From contig JAFIGU010000003.1 in assembly GCA_017849555.1 (NCBI GenBank), forward strand, positions 62,001 through 126,000: DNA of 64,000 nt. Reading direction: 5' to 3'. Position numbers and translations under genes: made by a program. Below are positions 33,472-42,731 of this stretch, piece by piece; the first letter of the stretch is position 1, and each line of letters opens with the position of its first letter. This DNA is from Sphingomonas sp. GTDB lineage: Bacteria; Pseudomonadota; Alphaproteobacteria; Sphingomonadales; Sphingomonadaceae. The notes under the pieces are model-generated. The model had not been told where the DNA came from. It was given only the letters and a program-made list of their open reading frames with translations, and made no database searches.

Positions 33472-35361
33472 TCAGCGTTCGCCGGCCGGCGCGGCTTCCT
33501 TCGCACGGTAATAATCGGCCAGCACCCCGAATGCGATCTTGCGCTGGCCGGTTTCGGAAATCAGCCCCTTGCGGTTCCAGCCCTGCTGGAAATCGGGATT
33601 CTGCCGCCGCGGCGAGCGGAAATCCTTGAGGATCCACGGCGACATCCCGCGCAACGTCGGCAGGCGATCGGCCATGCGCAGCGTCTGGCGATAATAATCG
33701 GCCTGGAATTCCTCGGAGAATTTCTGCGGGCCGGCAAGATCGTGGAACCCCGCCTTGGCATCCGCGCCGAATTCGGAAAAGACCAGCGGCTTGTTCGCCG
33801 GGACATGCCACACGCTGCCCGGCAGATCGGCGAGGCGATCGGGGGTGTACCAGCCGTTATAGGTATTGATCGCCAACACATCGAGCGCGTCCGCCAGCGG
33901 ATCGGCAAGCGTCATGTCGAGCTTGTCCGGCGATCGCTCGACGAGCAGCGCGGCGCTGACCAGCCGGCTGTCGTCCAGCTTGCGCACGTCCGAGACCAAT
34001 GTGCGCAGGAAGGTATTGCGCGCCTCGGTCACCGGGGTTTCGTTGGCGACGCTCCAGATCGCGATCGCCGCGCGGTTGCGATCGCGCAGGATGTTTTCCG
34101 CGAGCATGTTGCGTGCGGTCGCCAAAGTATCGGGGTTGGACCACGCGACCCGCCAATAGACCGGCACCTCGCTCCACACGATCAGCCCGAGCTCGTCGGC
34201 GGTCCGCGTCATCACCTCTGAATGCGGATAATGCGCGAGGCGGACGAAATTGCCGTGCAGCCCGTCCTTGATCTCGCCGAGCAACGCGCGCGCGGCGGCC
34301 GGGGTGATCGCGCGCGTCGGATCGGTCCCGAGTTCCTCCTCATGGAGCGAAATCCCCCGCAGGAACACCGGCCGCCCGTTGAGCAGGATATCGGCGCCGC
34401 GCACCTCGATCGTGCGGAAGCCGATGCGATCGCGCCATTGATCCTCGCCGGCATCGATCGTCACGTCATAGAGCTTGGGATGTTCGGGCGACCAGCGCAC
34501 CAGCCCGCGCGGCGCGGCGACGGTCGCGCGCCAATTGCCCGTCGCATCGGTCTTGCCGGCGAGGTCCAGCCCCAGCGCGGCGATGCGTAAATGCACCGCG
34601 CGGCCCGCTGCCCCGGCCCCGTCGAGATGCGCGTCGACCGCCAGGCGGCCGTCGCGCGTCAGCCGCACCCAGGCATCGTCGACATAGGTATCGGGCGTGG
34701 CGATTAGCCGCACCGGGCGGGTGACCCCGCCGTAATTTTCCCAGTCGGTGACGGGAGGCGGCACCGTCGCTTCGGTCGCCTGCGAATCGACCCCGATCGT
34801 AATCTGGTTCTCGCCGTCGCGGAGCCATTGGGTCACTTCGAACGCGAAGGGGGTGAAGCCGCCCTCGTGCCGCCCGAGCGGCCGGCCGTTGAGATAGACC
34901 CGCGTCGCATAATTGGCCGCGCCGAAGCGCAGGAAGTACCGCCCCTTGCGCTGCGCCGGCGCGGGGAAGGTGCGCTGATACCACATCAGCCCCTGATAAT
35001 GACGCAATTCGGGCGCCTCGGTGAGCCACGACGACGGCAGCGTCGTCACCGGCGAGCGCGCGAGATCGAATTCGTAGAGCGTCCGGCTGTCGCGCGCCAT
35101 CTCACGACGCACGTCGACATCCTGATAGCGCAATTGCCCGCGATCGGGAGGCTCACCGTGGAAGCCAGCGATCCCGGCGCGGAACGGATCGATCGAATAA
35201 TGCCACGGGCCGGAGAGGTCCATGCCGCCGCGCAAGTCCGCCGCGACGAGCCGCGGGCCGGATGCCGCGGTGGCGAGCGGCAGTGCCGGCGCGTCGGCGG
35301 TCTGCGCCAGCACTGGCGCGGCCCCGAATAGCATCGTCGCGATCGCGATCCCGATCCGCAT
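33472..35361 (-). CDS. Glycoside hydrolase family 2 (beta-glucuronidase-like)
   Basis: This exported 629-residue GH2 enzyme has a signal peptide (IGIAIATMLFGAAPVLAQ), an N-terminal jelly-roll domain (about 45-220), an immunoglobulin-like domain (to about 320) and a TIM barrel. The acid/base Glu is E441 in AIWSVANETPV and the nucleophile E530 in PLVFSEFGADA. The barrel resembles beta-glucuronidase more than the larger LacZ-type beta-galactosidases. The neighbours, mannonate dehydratase, a TBDT and a hexuronate-type transporter, support a role in releasing glucuronate in the periplasm. Confidence 0.88.
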   Translation of the reverse strand: MRIGIAIATMLFGAAPVLAQTADAPALPLATAASGPRLVAADLRGGMDLSGPWHYSIDPFRAGIAGFHGEPPDRGQLRYQDVDVRREMARDSRTLYEFDLARSPVTTLPSSWLTEAPELRHYQGLMWYQRTFPAPAQRKGRYFLRFGAANYATRVYLNGRPLGRHEGGFTPFAFEVTQWLRDGENQITIGVDSQATEATVPPPVTDWENYGGVTRPVRLIATPDTYVDDAWVRLTRDGRLAVDAHLDGAGAAGRAVHLRIAALGLDLAGKTDATGNWRATVAAPRGLVRWSPEHPKLYDVTIDAGEDQWRDRIGFRTIEVRGADILLNGRPVFLRGISLHEEELGTDPTRAITPAAARALLGEIKDGLHGNFVRLAHYPHSEVMTRTADELGLIVWSEVPVYWRVAWSNPDTLATARNMLAENILRDRNRAAIAIWSVANETPVTEARNTFLRTLVSDVRKLDDSRLVSAALLVERSPDKLDMTLADPLADALDVLAINTYNGWYTPDRLADLPGSVWHVPANKPLVFSEFGADAKAGFHDLAGPQKFSEEFQADYYRQTLRMADRLPTLRGMSPWILKDFRSPRRQNPDFQQGWNRKGLISETGQRKIAFGVLADYYRAKEAAPAGER

Positions 35362-35382
35362 CTTCCACTCCCCTTTTTCGCG

Positions 35383-36549
35383 TCAGCCGCGGGCGAAGGC
35401 GATCCCGCGTTCGACCCCGCGCAATTCCGCCAGCCCGCGCATGCGCCCGAGCAGCGAATAGCCCGGGTTGGTCCGCCGGTTGAGATCGTCGAGCATCTGG
35501 TGGCCGTGATCGGGGCGCATCGGGATCGAACGCCTCTCGCGCCGCTGCAGCGCATGCACCGCGCCGATGATCGCGACCATATTGGCGTCGCCTTCAAGAT
35601 GCGCCGCCTCGTGGAACCCGCCCCCCGCCTCGCGCTGCACCGCGCGCAGGTGAAGGAAACCGATCCGGCTTCCCAGCCGCTCGACCATGCCGGGCAGATC
35701 ATTGTCGGCACGCACCCCGAACGATCCGGCGCAGAAGCACAGCCCGTTCGAGGCATTGGGCACCTCGGCGAAGAGATGCGCGACATCCGCCTCCGTGCTC
35801 ACCACGCGCGGCAGCCCGAAGATCGGGAACGGCGGATCGTCGGGATGGACGACCAGCCGGATGCCGACCTCATCCGCCACCGGGCAGACCGCCGCGAGAA
35901 ACGCGACATGGTTCGCGCGCAGCCGATCGGCATCCACCTCGGCATAATCGAGGATCGCGGCGCGGAATTCGTCGATCGTGAAGCTTTCCTCGCTCCCCGG
36001 CAGCCCGGCGAGGATCGTCGCGGCCAGCGTTTCGCGCGCGTCCTCGTCCATTGCGTAAAAGCGCCGCGCGGCCGCCTCGAGCGTGGCGGCATCATAGTCC
36101 GCCTCGGCGCCCGGCCGGCGCAGGATATGGAGATCATAAGCCGCCAGCACCTCGGGCTCGAAGCGCAGCGCAAGCGCGCCGTCCGGCAGCGGCCATGCGA
36201 GATCGGTGCGGGTCCAGTCGAGCAGCGGCATGAAATTATAGGTGACGACGGTGATGCCGCACGCCGCCAGGTGGCGCAGGCTCTGACGATAATGATCGAT
36301 CAATTCGTCCCAGTCCGGCCCGCGCGTCTTGATCCCTTCGTGCACGGGGAGGCTTTCGACCACCGTCCAGCCGAGCCCCGCCGCGGCGATCATCTGCCGG
36401 CGCGCCTCGATCGCCGCGCGCGGCCAGACCGCGCCGTTCGGCACCTCGTGCAGCGCGGTCACCACCTCGGTCGCGCCGCACTGGCGGATATCCCGTAGCG
36501 ATACGGGATCGTCCGGGCCGAACCAGCGCATCGTCTGCGTCATCAACAT
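35383..36549 (-). CDS. uxuA: Mannonate dehydratase
   Basis: The 388-residue enzyme converts D-mannonate to 2-keto-3-deoxygluconate in the hexuronate pathway. UxuA marks are visible: an N-terminal RWFGPDDPVSL, VVESLPVHE, VVHPDDPPFPIFGLPR, NGLCFCAGSFGVRADNDLP and RPDHGHQMLDD. The start is the ATG at 36549, with GGAGGAG upstream; a GTG at 36561 is within the ribosome site itself. It lies 21 bases before the GH2 gene and after the TBDT, in one direction. The isomerase and reductase that would precede it in the pathway are not in the window. Confidence 0.93.
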   Translation of the reverse strand: MLMTQTMRWFGPDDPVSLRDIRQCGATEVVTALHEVPNGAVWPRAAIEARRQMIAAAGLGWTVVESLPVHEGIKTRGPDWDELIDHYRQSLRHLAACGITVVTYNFMPLLDWTRTDLAWPLPDGALALRFEPEVLAAYDLHILRRPGAEADYDAATLEAAARRFYAMDEDARETLAATILAGLPGSEESFTIDEFRAAILDYAEVDADRLRANHVAFLAAVCPVADEVGIRLVVHPDDPPFPIFGLPRVVSTEADVAHLFAEVPNASNGLCFCAGSFGVRADNDLPGMVERLGSRIGFLHLRAVQREAGGGFHEAAHLEGDANMVAIIGAVHALQRRERRSIPMRPDHGHQMLDDLNRRTNPGYSLLGRMRGLAELRGVERGIAFARG

Positions 36550-36591
36550 GCCAGAAACCACTCCTCCGGCCCGGTCTTCATCCGCTGCCCC

Positions 36592-38901
36592 TCAGAAATT
36601 GAAGCCGAGCCGCAGCCCGCCGTACCGCCGGAAATCGCGCGGCAACACCGCCTGCGTCGCCTGCAACCCGCCGAAATTGCCCGCAGTATTGACCAGCGAC
36701 GGGAAATATTGCTGGTCGAACAAATTGTTGATGAAGCCGACCAGTTCCCAGCGGCGCTGCTCGTCGCGCACGCCCAGCCCGATATTGACGATATGATAGC
36801 CGCGCTGGAAGGTCTCGGGGTCTTCCGCGACATAATAGACGCTGCTCTGATATTGCCAGTTGAGCTGCGCCACCCCGCGCAGATCGTGGCCGAGCGACGG
36901 CGAATAATCCGCCCCGACCGAGAATTTCCACTTCGGCGCCTGTATCGCGCGCGCGCCGGTGAGGTCCTGATAGGCCGGGCGTGCCGGGGTCGTCGGGGTT
37001 GCGGGCACCGCCGGGACGCAGCCCTGTGCCTGACTCTGGTTCGGCCAGCATTGCGCGACCGGGAACGACGTATATTTCGCGTCGAGATAGGCCAGCGAGC
37101 CGGTGAGGGTCAGATCCCCCAGCCGCGCCGAGCTATCCAGTTCGAGCCCCTTGGTATTGAGGCGGCCAACATTGGTCAGACGATAGTTGGAGGTGCCGTC
37201 CGACAGCGTCTCGATCGTCTGCGCCTGCAGATCCTTGTAGGTCGTATCGAAATAGGTGAGGTTGACCGTCAGGCGCCGGTCGAAGAACTGGGTGCGCGCA
37301 CCGATTTCCTTGTCGCGCGACCGCTCCGGCCGGATCGGCCCCGCCGCGGCGCGATTGGCGTTGAAACCGGTGGTCAGATCGTAAGTCTGGCCCTTGTAGC
37401 CGGTCGAATAGGTGCCGAACAGCATCAGCGTCGGCGTCAGCTCATATTTCAGGCTGACGCGATAGGTGCCGGCGGTATCCTCCGCGCTGCCGCTGTAGAA
37501 GGTATGCGCGAGATTGTCGCGGAAGGTATAGGAAACCCGCTCGTTCTGGACCCGCCCGCCGCCGGTCAACGTCGCGTGCGGCAGGAACTCCCAATCCGCC
37601 TGGACGAACCCTGCGATCTGGCGCGAGCGCGACGTCGCATCCCAATTGGCGAGCGAGAATTGCGGCCCGCGATAGAAGGGCCGCTCGAAATTGACCCCGG
37701 CATAATAGACGCCGACGGTATAGCGGAACGGCTTGTCGCCCGGCGACAGCAGCCGCACTTCCTGCGTCAGCAGCCGCGAGCGGAAGGTGCCGATCTGGTT
37801 GTTGCTGCCATAAGGCCCCGGCGCCGACGTATCGTCCTGATCGAGATAATCGTTGAGCCGGAACTTGTCATAGGAGCTGATCGAAACGAGGTTCATCTCG
37901 CCCAGCCCGACCTCGGTGCGGATATAGCCGCCATAGCCGTAATATTTAGTGCGCGAATTATAGTTGTTGCTGATGTCTTGATTGGTCTCGCTGATCGTCA
38001 CGCCCGGGAAATTGGTCGCTTCGTTGAGCCCCGGCTGATTGCGCAGCAAGGCATTGGGGTTCATGCGGACGAACGGACGGCCGACGGTGGTGTTGCCGTT
38101 GAGATAATTGGCCGAAGCGGTGACGGTCACATTGGGCGCCGGCTCCCAGCGCAATTTGCCGCGCAGGTTCACCGCCTCGCGGCCGTTCACCCACTGGTTG
38201 TTGAAGAGATTGTGGACGTTGCCGTTGAAGTTCGAATAGCTCCCCGAGACGATATAGCCGAGCTGCTCCGAAATCGGCCCGGAGATGCTGAAATTGCCGC
38301 CATATTCCTGATCGGTCGTCGCCAGCAGATTGGCGCGGACATGCAATGTGTCGGTCGGCGCGCGGGTGATGATGTTGATGAGGCCGGCCGACGCCGACTT
38401 GCCGTAGAGCGTGCTCTGCGGCCCGCGCAGCACCTCGATCCGCTCGACATCGGGCAGATCGGTGAAGGCGCGCGCCTGGAAGGCGAGCGGCACTTCGTCG
38501 ACCAGCACCGCGACGCTCGGCTCGACCCCGATGCCGAACGCGAAGGTGCCGACGCCGCGCAGCGACACATTGGCATTGACCGGGTGTTCGGCGGGACGGA
38601 CGGTGAGCGACGGCGCGACATTGCCGAGATCCTGGAACTGCCGCACTCCGGCCAGTTCGAGCTGGCTCTGCCCGAGCACCGAGACGGCGAGCGGCACGCT
38701 CTGCACATTTTCGGCGCGCTTCTGCGCGGTGACGATGATGTCGCCCATCCCCGGCGTCTCGGCGGCGGGCGGCGGCGGCGGCGCGGCGGGCTGCGCGGTC
38801 TGTTCGGCATTGGCGGCGGTGTCGGCCAGTGCCGGCGATGCGCCCATCACCAGCGCGGCGACGAGCGCGGCGCGGCAGGTCGTATGGTGGAATCCAGCCA
38901 T
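36592..38901 (-). CDS. TonB-dependent receptor of the hexuronate locus
   Basis: The 769-residue receptor has a signal peptide (AALVAALVMGASPALA), a Pro-rich spacer, a TonB-box zone (GDIIVTAQKRAENVQSVP), plug motifs (IEVLRGPQSTLYGKSASAGLINIIT) and a terminal LGFNF. The start has a GGGAGG site. The next genes on the same strand are uxuA and GH2, and an operator copy (38969-38979) precedes it, so it very probably imports a glucuronide or oligouronide under control of the divergent FCD regulator. Confidence 0.93.
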   Translation of the reverse strand: MAGFHHTTCRAALVAALVMGASPALADTAANAEQTAQPAAPPPPPAAETPGMGDIIVTAQKRAENVQSVPLAVSVLGQSQLELAGVRQFQDLGNVAPSLTVRPAEHPVNANVSLRGVGTFAFGIGVEPSVAVLVDEVPLAFQARAFTDLPDVERIEVLRGPQSTLYGKSASAGLINIITRAPTDTLHVRANLLATTDQEYGGNFSISGPISEQLGYIVSGSYSNFNGNVHNLFNNQWVNGREAVNLRGKLRWEPAPNVTVTASANYLNGNTTVGRPFVRMNPNALLRNQPGLNEATNFPGVTISETNQDISNNYNSRTKYYGYGGYIRTEVGLGEMNLVSISSYDKFRLNDYLDQDDTSAPGPYGSNNQIGTFRSRLLTQEVRLLSPGDKPFRYTVGVYYAGVNFERPFYRGPQFSLANWDATSRSRQIAGFVQADWEFLPHATLTGGGRVQNERVSYTFRDNLAHTFYSGSAEDTAGTYRVSLKYELTPTLMLFGTYSTGYKGQTYDLTTGFNANRAAAGPIRPERSRDKEIGARTQFFDRRLTVNLTYFDTTYKDLQAQTIETLSDGTSNYRLTNVGRLNTKGLELDSSARLGDLTLTGSLAYLDAKYTSFPVAQCWPNQSQAQGCVPAVPATPTTPARPAYQDLTGARAIQAPKWKFSVGADYSPSLGHDLRGVAQLNWQYQSSVYYVAEDPETFQRGYHIVNIGLGVRDEQRRWELVGFINNLFDQQYFPSLVNTAGNFGGLQATQAVLPRDFRRYGGLRLGFNF

Positions 38902-38968
38902 TTCATCCTCCCCTCAATAGCGAGTCGCGGGCTCTTCGACCCGATCGTCTGGGGCGGCAGCTAACAAA

Positions 38969-38979
38969 TGGCCTGACCA
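38969..38979. promoter_or_regulatory. Operator copy A for the FCD regulator
   Basis: TGGCCTGACCA lies 68 bases upstream of the TBDT start, between the divergent TBDT and regulator genes. It is the exact reverse complement of the core at 44060-44070 and fits the FadR-family pattern TNGTNNNACNA at all but one conserved base. Confidence 0.7.
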
Positions 38980-39078
38980 CATGCAAGCCTTAGTCGGCGA
39001 TATTGTCCTTGCCACCTCGCCGAAGCTTCGCTGCCTGTTGCCCGTGCAGCACACTGCTGCTAGGCTCGCCAATGACTT

Positions 39079-39882
39079 ATGCCGGCACAAAGATTGATCA
39101 GGCCAGTTGGGCAACCCGCCGCCGCGTCGGACGCGCCGGACGGCCGCAAACTCTATCAGCAGGTCGCCGCCGCGGTGGCGGAAGCGATCCAGCGTGGCGA
39201 GTTCGGCCCCGGGCAGCGCATCCCGTCGGAGCGCGAACTGGCGGAGGAATATAAGGTCAGCCGCCCGACGATCCGCGAGGCGATGATCGCGCTCGAGGTG
39301 ATCGGTGTGGTACGCTCGCGCCACGGCTCCGGCATCTTCGTCGCGGACAATCCGCCGCTCGACACGCCGATGATCGGGCTCGATATCGGCGCCTTCGAGC
39401 TGACCGAGGCACGCCGTCTGTTCGAGGCCGAGGCCGCGGCGCTGGCCGCGGTGACGATCACCGATGCCGAGATCGCGACGCTGGAGCGGCTGATCGGCGA
39501 GATGGAGCGCGAAAATCAGGCGCATGTCTCGGGTGAACATGCCGATCGCGAATTCCACCTGACGATCGCGCGCGCCACGCGCAATTCGGCGGTCGCCGAT
39601 GTCGTGCAATCGCTGTGGGATACGCGCTACAAGGCGCCCCTGTGCATGCATATGCTCGAACGCGCGCGCAGCGTGGGGGTGCAGCCGCGGATCGACGAGC
39701 ATCAGGAAATCCTCGCCGCGCTGCGCGAGCGCAACCCCAAGGCCGCGCGAAAGGCGATGCGCGACCATCTCGGGCGCGTGATCGACGGGCTGCTCCGCGC
39801 CACCGAGATCGACGCGCTGGAGCGCGCCCGCGCCGAGGTGGAAGCGAAGCGCACCGATCTGGCGAAGCGCGTCGCGGTCTGA
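39079..39882 (+). CDS. GntR-family FCD regulator (hexuronate type)
   Basis: This 267-residue regulator has a winged helix (KLYQQVAAAVAEAIQRGEFG, then LAEEYKVSRPTIREAMIAL) and a helical FCD ligand domain with metal-site residues typical of the group (EADREFHLTIARATRN and a later DEHQEILAAL). UxuR and ExuR are members. It is divergent from the TBDT-uxuA-GH2 operon. An operator copy sits across codons 6-9 of the gene, implying autoregulation, or that translation really begins at a later weak codon (TTG at 39094). Confidence 0.9.
   Translation: MPAQRLIRPVGQPAAASDAPDGRKLYQQVAAAVAEAIQRGEFGPGQRIPSERELAEEYKVSRPTIREAMIALEVIGVVRSRHGSGIFVADNPPLDTPMIGLDIGAFELTEARRLFEAEAAALAAVTITDAEIATLERLIGEMERENQAHVSGEHADREFHLTIARATRNSAVADVVQSLWDTRYKAPLCMHMLERARSVGVQPRIDEHQEILAALRERNPKAARKAMRDHLGRVIDGLLRATEIDALERARAEVEAKRTDLAKRVAV
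39095..39105. promoter_or_regulatory. Operator copy B, inside the regulator 5' end
   Basis: TGATCAGGCCA matches the copy at 44060 over ATTG(A/G)TCAGGCCAGTTG with 16 of 17 bases identical. It falls just after the ATG of the regulator gene, an arrangement expected for autorepression. Confidence 0.65.
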
Positions 39883-39897
39883 TCGGATCGCGCCGCG

Positions 39898-40326
39898 TCA
39901 GTTGATGATTTCGGCGCGCCTGTCCGACTGTAAGGTCGCCAGCCTTTCTCTCCACATCTCAAGCGCTTCGGGCGTCAGTCTGGTCCAATCTTTGGCCTCT
40001 CCGACGATCTTGAGCGGGGCGCTGCTGCGATACGATCGGGTGGGATTGCCGGGAAACTTCTTGTCGGTCACGTTCGGGTCGTTCTCAAACGGCCCGGTCG
40101 GTTCCACGGCATAAACACGCGGAATCGCGTCGCCTCCGACGAGTTCCGCCGCGATCTCGGCGGCGAGCCCGGCACCGTCCACGAGCGCGGTGAAGTAGAT
40201 GTGGTTCATCACCACCTCAGGCCGATAGTTCGACCGATATCCCGGGGTGAGGAAATCACCCACGCGCAAATCCGCGATCGTGCCGTGAAAGAACGGCCCC
40301 TCGTCCAGAACGTCGCTCGTCGTCAT
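39898..40326 (-). CDS. arr: Rifampin ADP-ribosyltransferase
   Basis: This 142-residue Arr-type enzyme transfers ADP-ribose from NAD to rifamycins and inactivates them. The family pattern is complete: FFHGTIADL, GDFLTPGYRSNY, IYFTALVDGA, YAVEPTGPFENDPNVTDKKFPGNPTRSYR and a C-terminal IVGEAKDW. The start is the ATG at 40326 with an AAGG site just before it. It lies 18 bases after the GH31 stop on the same strand and converges on the regulator gene. Resistance is expected if it is expressed; its link to sugar metabolism is probably only positional. Confidence 0.93.
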   Translation of the reverse strand: MTTSDVLDEGPFFHGTIADLRVGDFLTPGYRSNYRPEVVMNHIYFTALVDGAGLAAEIAAELVGGDAIPRVYAVEPTGPFENDPNVTDKKFPGNPTRSYRSSAPLKIVGEAKDWTRLTPEALEMWRERLATLQSDRRAEIIN

Positions 40327-40343
40327 CACCTTACCCTGAGCCG

Positions 40344-42731
40344 CTAGACCCGAACCGTCATGCCCCGCCGTCCTTCATGCTCGGCCGGCACCCCGCCCTC
40401 GATCACCAGCGCGCGCGCCTCGCCCGGCGGGAGCAACAGCGTGATCGCATCGTCGCCCCAGCTCCCCGGCCCCTCGCGTCGCACCGTCGCCACGATACGC
40501 GATGCATCGGCGTCTCCGCTCACCGTCCAGCGATCGCACGGGCCCTCGCCGTCGCCGGCATCCTCGACGAACGAACAGGCGAACGCGCCCTCGCGCGGGG
40601 GAAACAGCCACAATCCGCGCCGATACGGCCCCGGGTGCCACCCACCTTGCGCCAGATCGACCGCAATCCCCGATCCGGCACGGGCGAGCAAGGGCGGCGG
40701 CCCGTCGAGCGGTGCGTCGAGCGTTGCGGTGGTGCCGCCGGCGAAGCGCGCCCCGCTCCACACATCGACCCACTCCGCCCCCGTCGGCACCCGCACCGCG
40801 CGCATCGCAGCACCCGGCTCGATCACCGGCGCGGCGAGCAGATCCGCCCCGAGCAGATGCTCGTCATTCTCCGCCCACGCCGCCGGATCGCCGGGAAAAT
40901 CCATCCACACCGGCCGCACCATCGGCGCATAATCGGCATGATAGCGGTGCAGCAGATCGTAGAAGAACGGGATCAGGCGCTGGCGCAGCGCCATCAGCCG
41001 CCGGATCGCGGGCAGCGCCTCGGGATACATCCACGGCTCGTTGACGGTGCGATCGTCGTTCCAGCTGTGGATGCTGAAGCGCGGCATCAGCACGCCGGCC
41101 TGCACCCAGCGCACCAGCAGCTCGGGCGACGGCGCGGGGCCCGAAAACCCGCCGACATCATGCCCGCTGTTCGACACTCCCGACAAGGCCAGCCCGATCG
41201 CCATCCGCGCATTGTAGCGCAAGGTCTTCCATTCGGTGCGATTGTCCCCGCTCCACGTCTGCGCATAACGCTGCAGCCCGGCCATCCCCGATCGCGTGAC
41301 GACATAGGGCCGCAGCGCGGGAAAGGCCTCAGCCTGTGCCCGTCGCGATGCGCGGGTCATCAGCAGCGGCTGAACCGGGCGCATCGCGGCGGCGGGACGC
41401 GCCGTGCCGAAGCCGGCGAAGCGCGCGCGCTTATCCCAGATCTCATATTCATTATTGTCGTTCCACGTCGCGACCATGCCGTGATCGAGCAATGCCCCCT
41501 TCACCTGCGCGCGCCACCAGTCCGCCGCGCGGGGATCGGTGAAGTCGATATAGCTCCCTGCCTCGTCCCAGAATTGCGCCTCGACCGGGCGCCCTTCCTC
41601 ATCGCCGACGAACACGCCCTCGGCCGCGGCCTCGGCATAACGCGGGTGGCTCAGCAGCAGCGCCGGCTTGATATTGGGCACCAGCACGATCCCGGCATCG
41701 GCATAGCTTTGGACGAAGCCCGAGGGATCAGGGAATTTGTCGCAATTCCAATTGAATACATAGCGCTTCTCACCGATCGAGGTGTAACCGGACGAAAGAT
41801 GGAACGAGGTGCAGCCGATATCGTGCTCGGCGAGCTTGTCGATGAACCCCGCCATCTGCACCGCGGCATCGGGCGCGTCGGTATAGCTCATCGTCGAGCC
41901 CGAATAGCCGAGCGTCCAGCGCGGCATCAGCGCGGGGCGACCGGTCAGCCAGGTGAAGCGCTGCGTCACCGCGAGCGGATCGGGGCCGGCGATCATCCAT
42001 AGATCGAGGTCCCCGCTATCGGCGACCATATGGCGATAGGCGCCGTGATAATTGTCCAGCTCGCGCCCGAAATCGAAGGTGACGTCGGCAACCGTGTCGT
42101 AAAAGGCGCCGTGGCACCGCCCCTCGGCATCGGCCACCAGCAGATAGGGGATCGATTTGTAGAGCGGGTCGCTGTGCTCCGCATCATAGCCCATCGGATC
42201 GAGATTGGTCAGACGAAAGCGTCGCCCGGCGCGATCGCAATCGCCGGTGCGATCGCCCAGCCCGTAATAGCGTTCGCCCGGGCGCCGCACGCAATAATGA
42301 TGCGCCCGGCCGTCCCACCAGCCGAAATCATAGGCCTGCGTCGGTCGATCGCTGGCCATCATCTGCCACGCCGTGCCGTCATAATGCGCCCAGGTGCAAT
42401 GCAGCCCGCGAAGCGCGATCGTCACGCGCAACCGCGCGGTCTCCACGACGAGCGTGTCGCCGTCGGTCGCCACACCGAAATCGGGGCAGGCGAAGCCCGA
42501 CACGCTCATGCGATCGCGCCCCGGCTCGGCGATATCCGCCGCGCCGGGGGCGATCGCCCAACTCGGTGGGCTGGTCAGCGTACCGTCGGTGAGCAGCAGC
42601 AGCCGCGCGATATCCTCCTCGAGCACGAAGAGATGCGCCACCGCGCCGGTATCGGCCGTGAGGGTCAGCCGGCCGGGCGCACGGTCGACGAGCGCGAACA
42701 GCGGCGGATTGGACAGGGTCGCGCGCTTCAT
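40344..42731 (-). CDS. Glycoside hydrolase family 31 (alpha-glucosidase/xylosidase-like)
   Basis: The 795-residue enzyme has an N-terminal beta domain, a TIM barrel and C-terminal beta domains. The nucleophile is D425 in VATWNDNNEYE and the acid/base D496 in TWSGDNRTEW, both GH31 signatures. There is no signal peptide, so it works in the cytoplasm. The start codon overlaps the stop of the transporter gene by one base (TGATG), so the two are coupled. In this locus it may remove an alpha-linked sugar or uronic acid from imported oligosaccharides; exact specificity is unknown. Confidence 0.9.
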   Translation of the reverse strand: MKRATLSNPPLFALVDRAPGRLTLTADTGAVAHLFVLEEDIARLLLLTDGTLTSPPSWAIAPGAADIAEPGRDRMSVSGFACPDFGVATDGDTLVVETARLRVTIALRGLHCTWAHYDGTAWQMMASDRPTQAYDFGWWDGRAHHYCVRRPGERYYGLGDRTGDCDRAGRRFRLTNLDPMGYDAEHSDPLYKSIPYLLVADAEGRCHGAFYDTVADVTFDFGRELDNYHGAYRHMVADSGDLDLWMIAGPDPLAVTQRFTWLTGRPALMPRWTLGYSGSTMSYTDAPDAAVQMAGFIDKLAEHDIGCTSFHLSSGYTSIGEKRYVFNWNCDKFPDPSGFVQSYADAGIVLVPNIKPALLLSHPRYAEAAAEGVFVGDEEGRPVEAQFWDEAGSYIDFTDPRAADWWRAQVKGALLDHGMVATWNDNNEYEIWDKRARFAGFGTARPAAAMRPVQPLLMTRASRRAQAEAFPALRPYVVTRSGMAGLQRYAQTWSGDNRTEWKTLRYNARMAIGLALSGVSNSGHDVGGFSGPAPSPELLVRWVQAGVLMPRFSIHSWNDDRTVNEPWMYPEALPAIRRLMALRQRLIPFFYDLLHRYHADYAPMVRPVWMDFPGDPAAWAENDEHLLGADLLAAPVIEPGAAMRAVRVPTGAEWVDVWSGARFAGGTTATLDAPLDGPPPLLARAGSGIAVDLAQGGWHPGPYRRGLWLFPPREGAFACSFVEDAGDGEGPCDRWTVSGDADASRIVATVRREGPGSWGDDAITLLLPPGEARALVIEGGVPAEHEGRRGMTVRV

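Noticed and set aside
36709..38964. 751-residue open frame opposite the hexuronate TBDT
   Set aside because: Same reasons; the composition is typical of antisense frames and the true gene has plug and barrel motifs.
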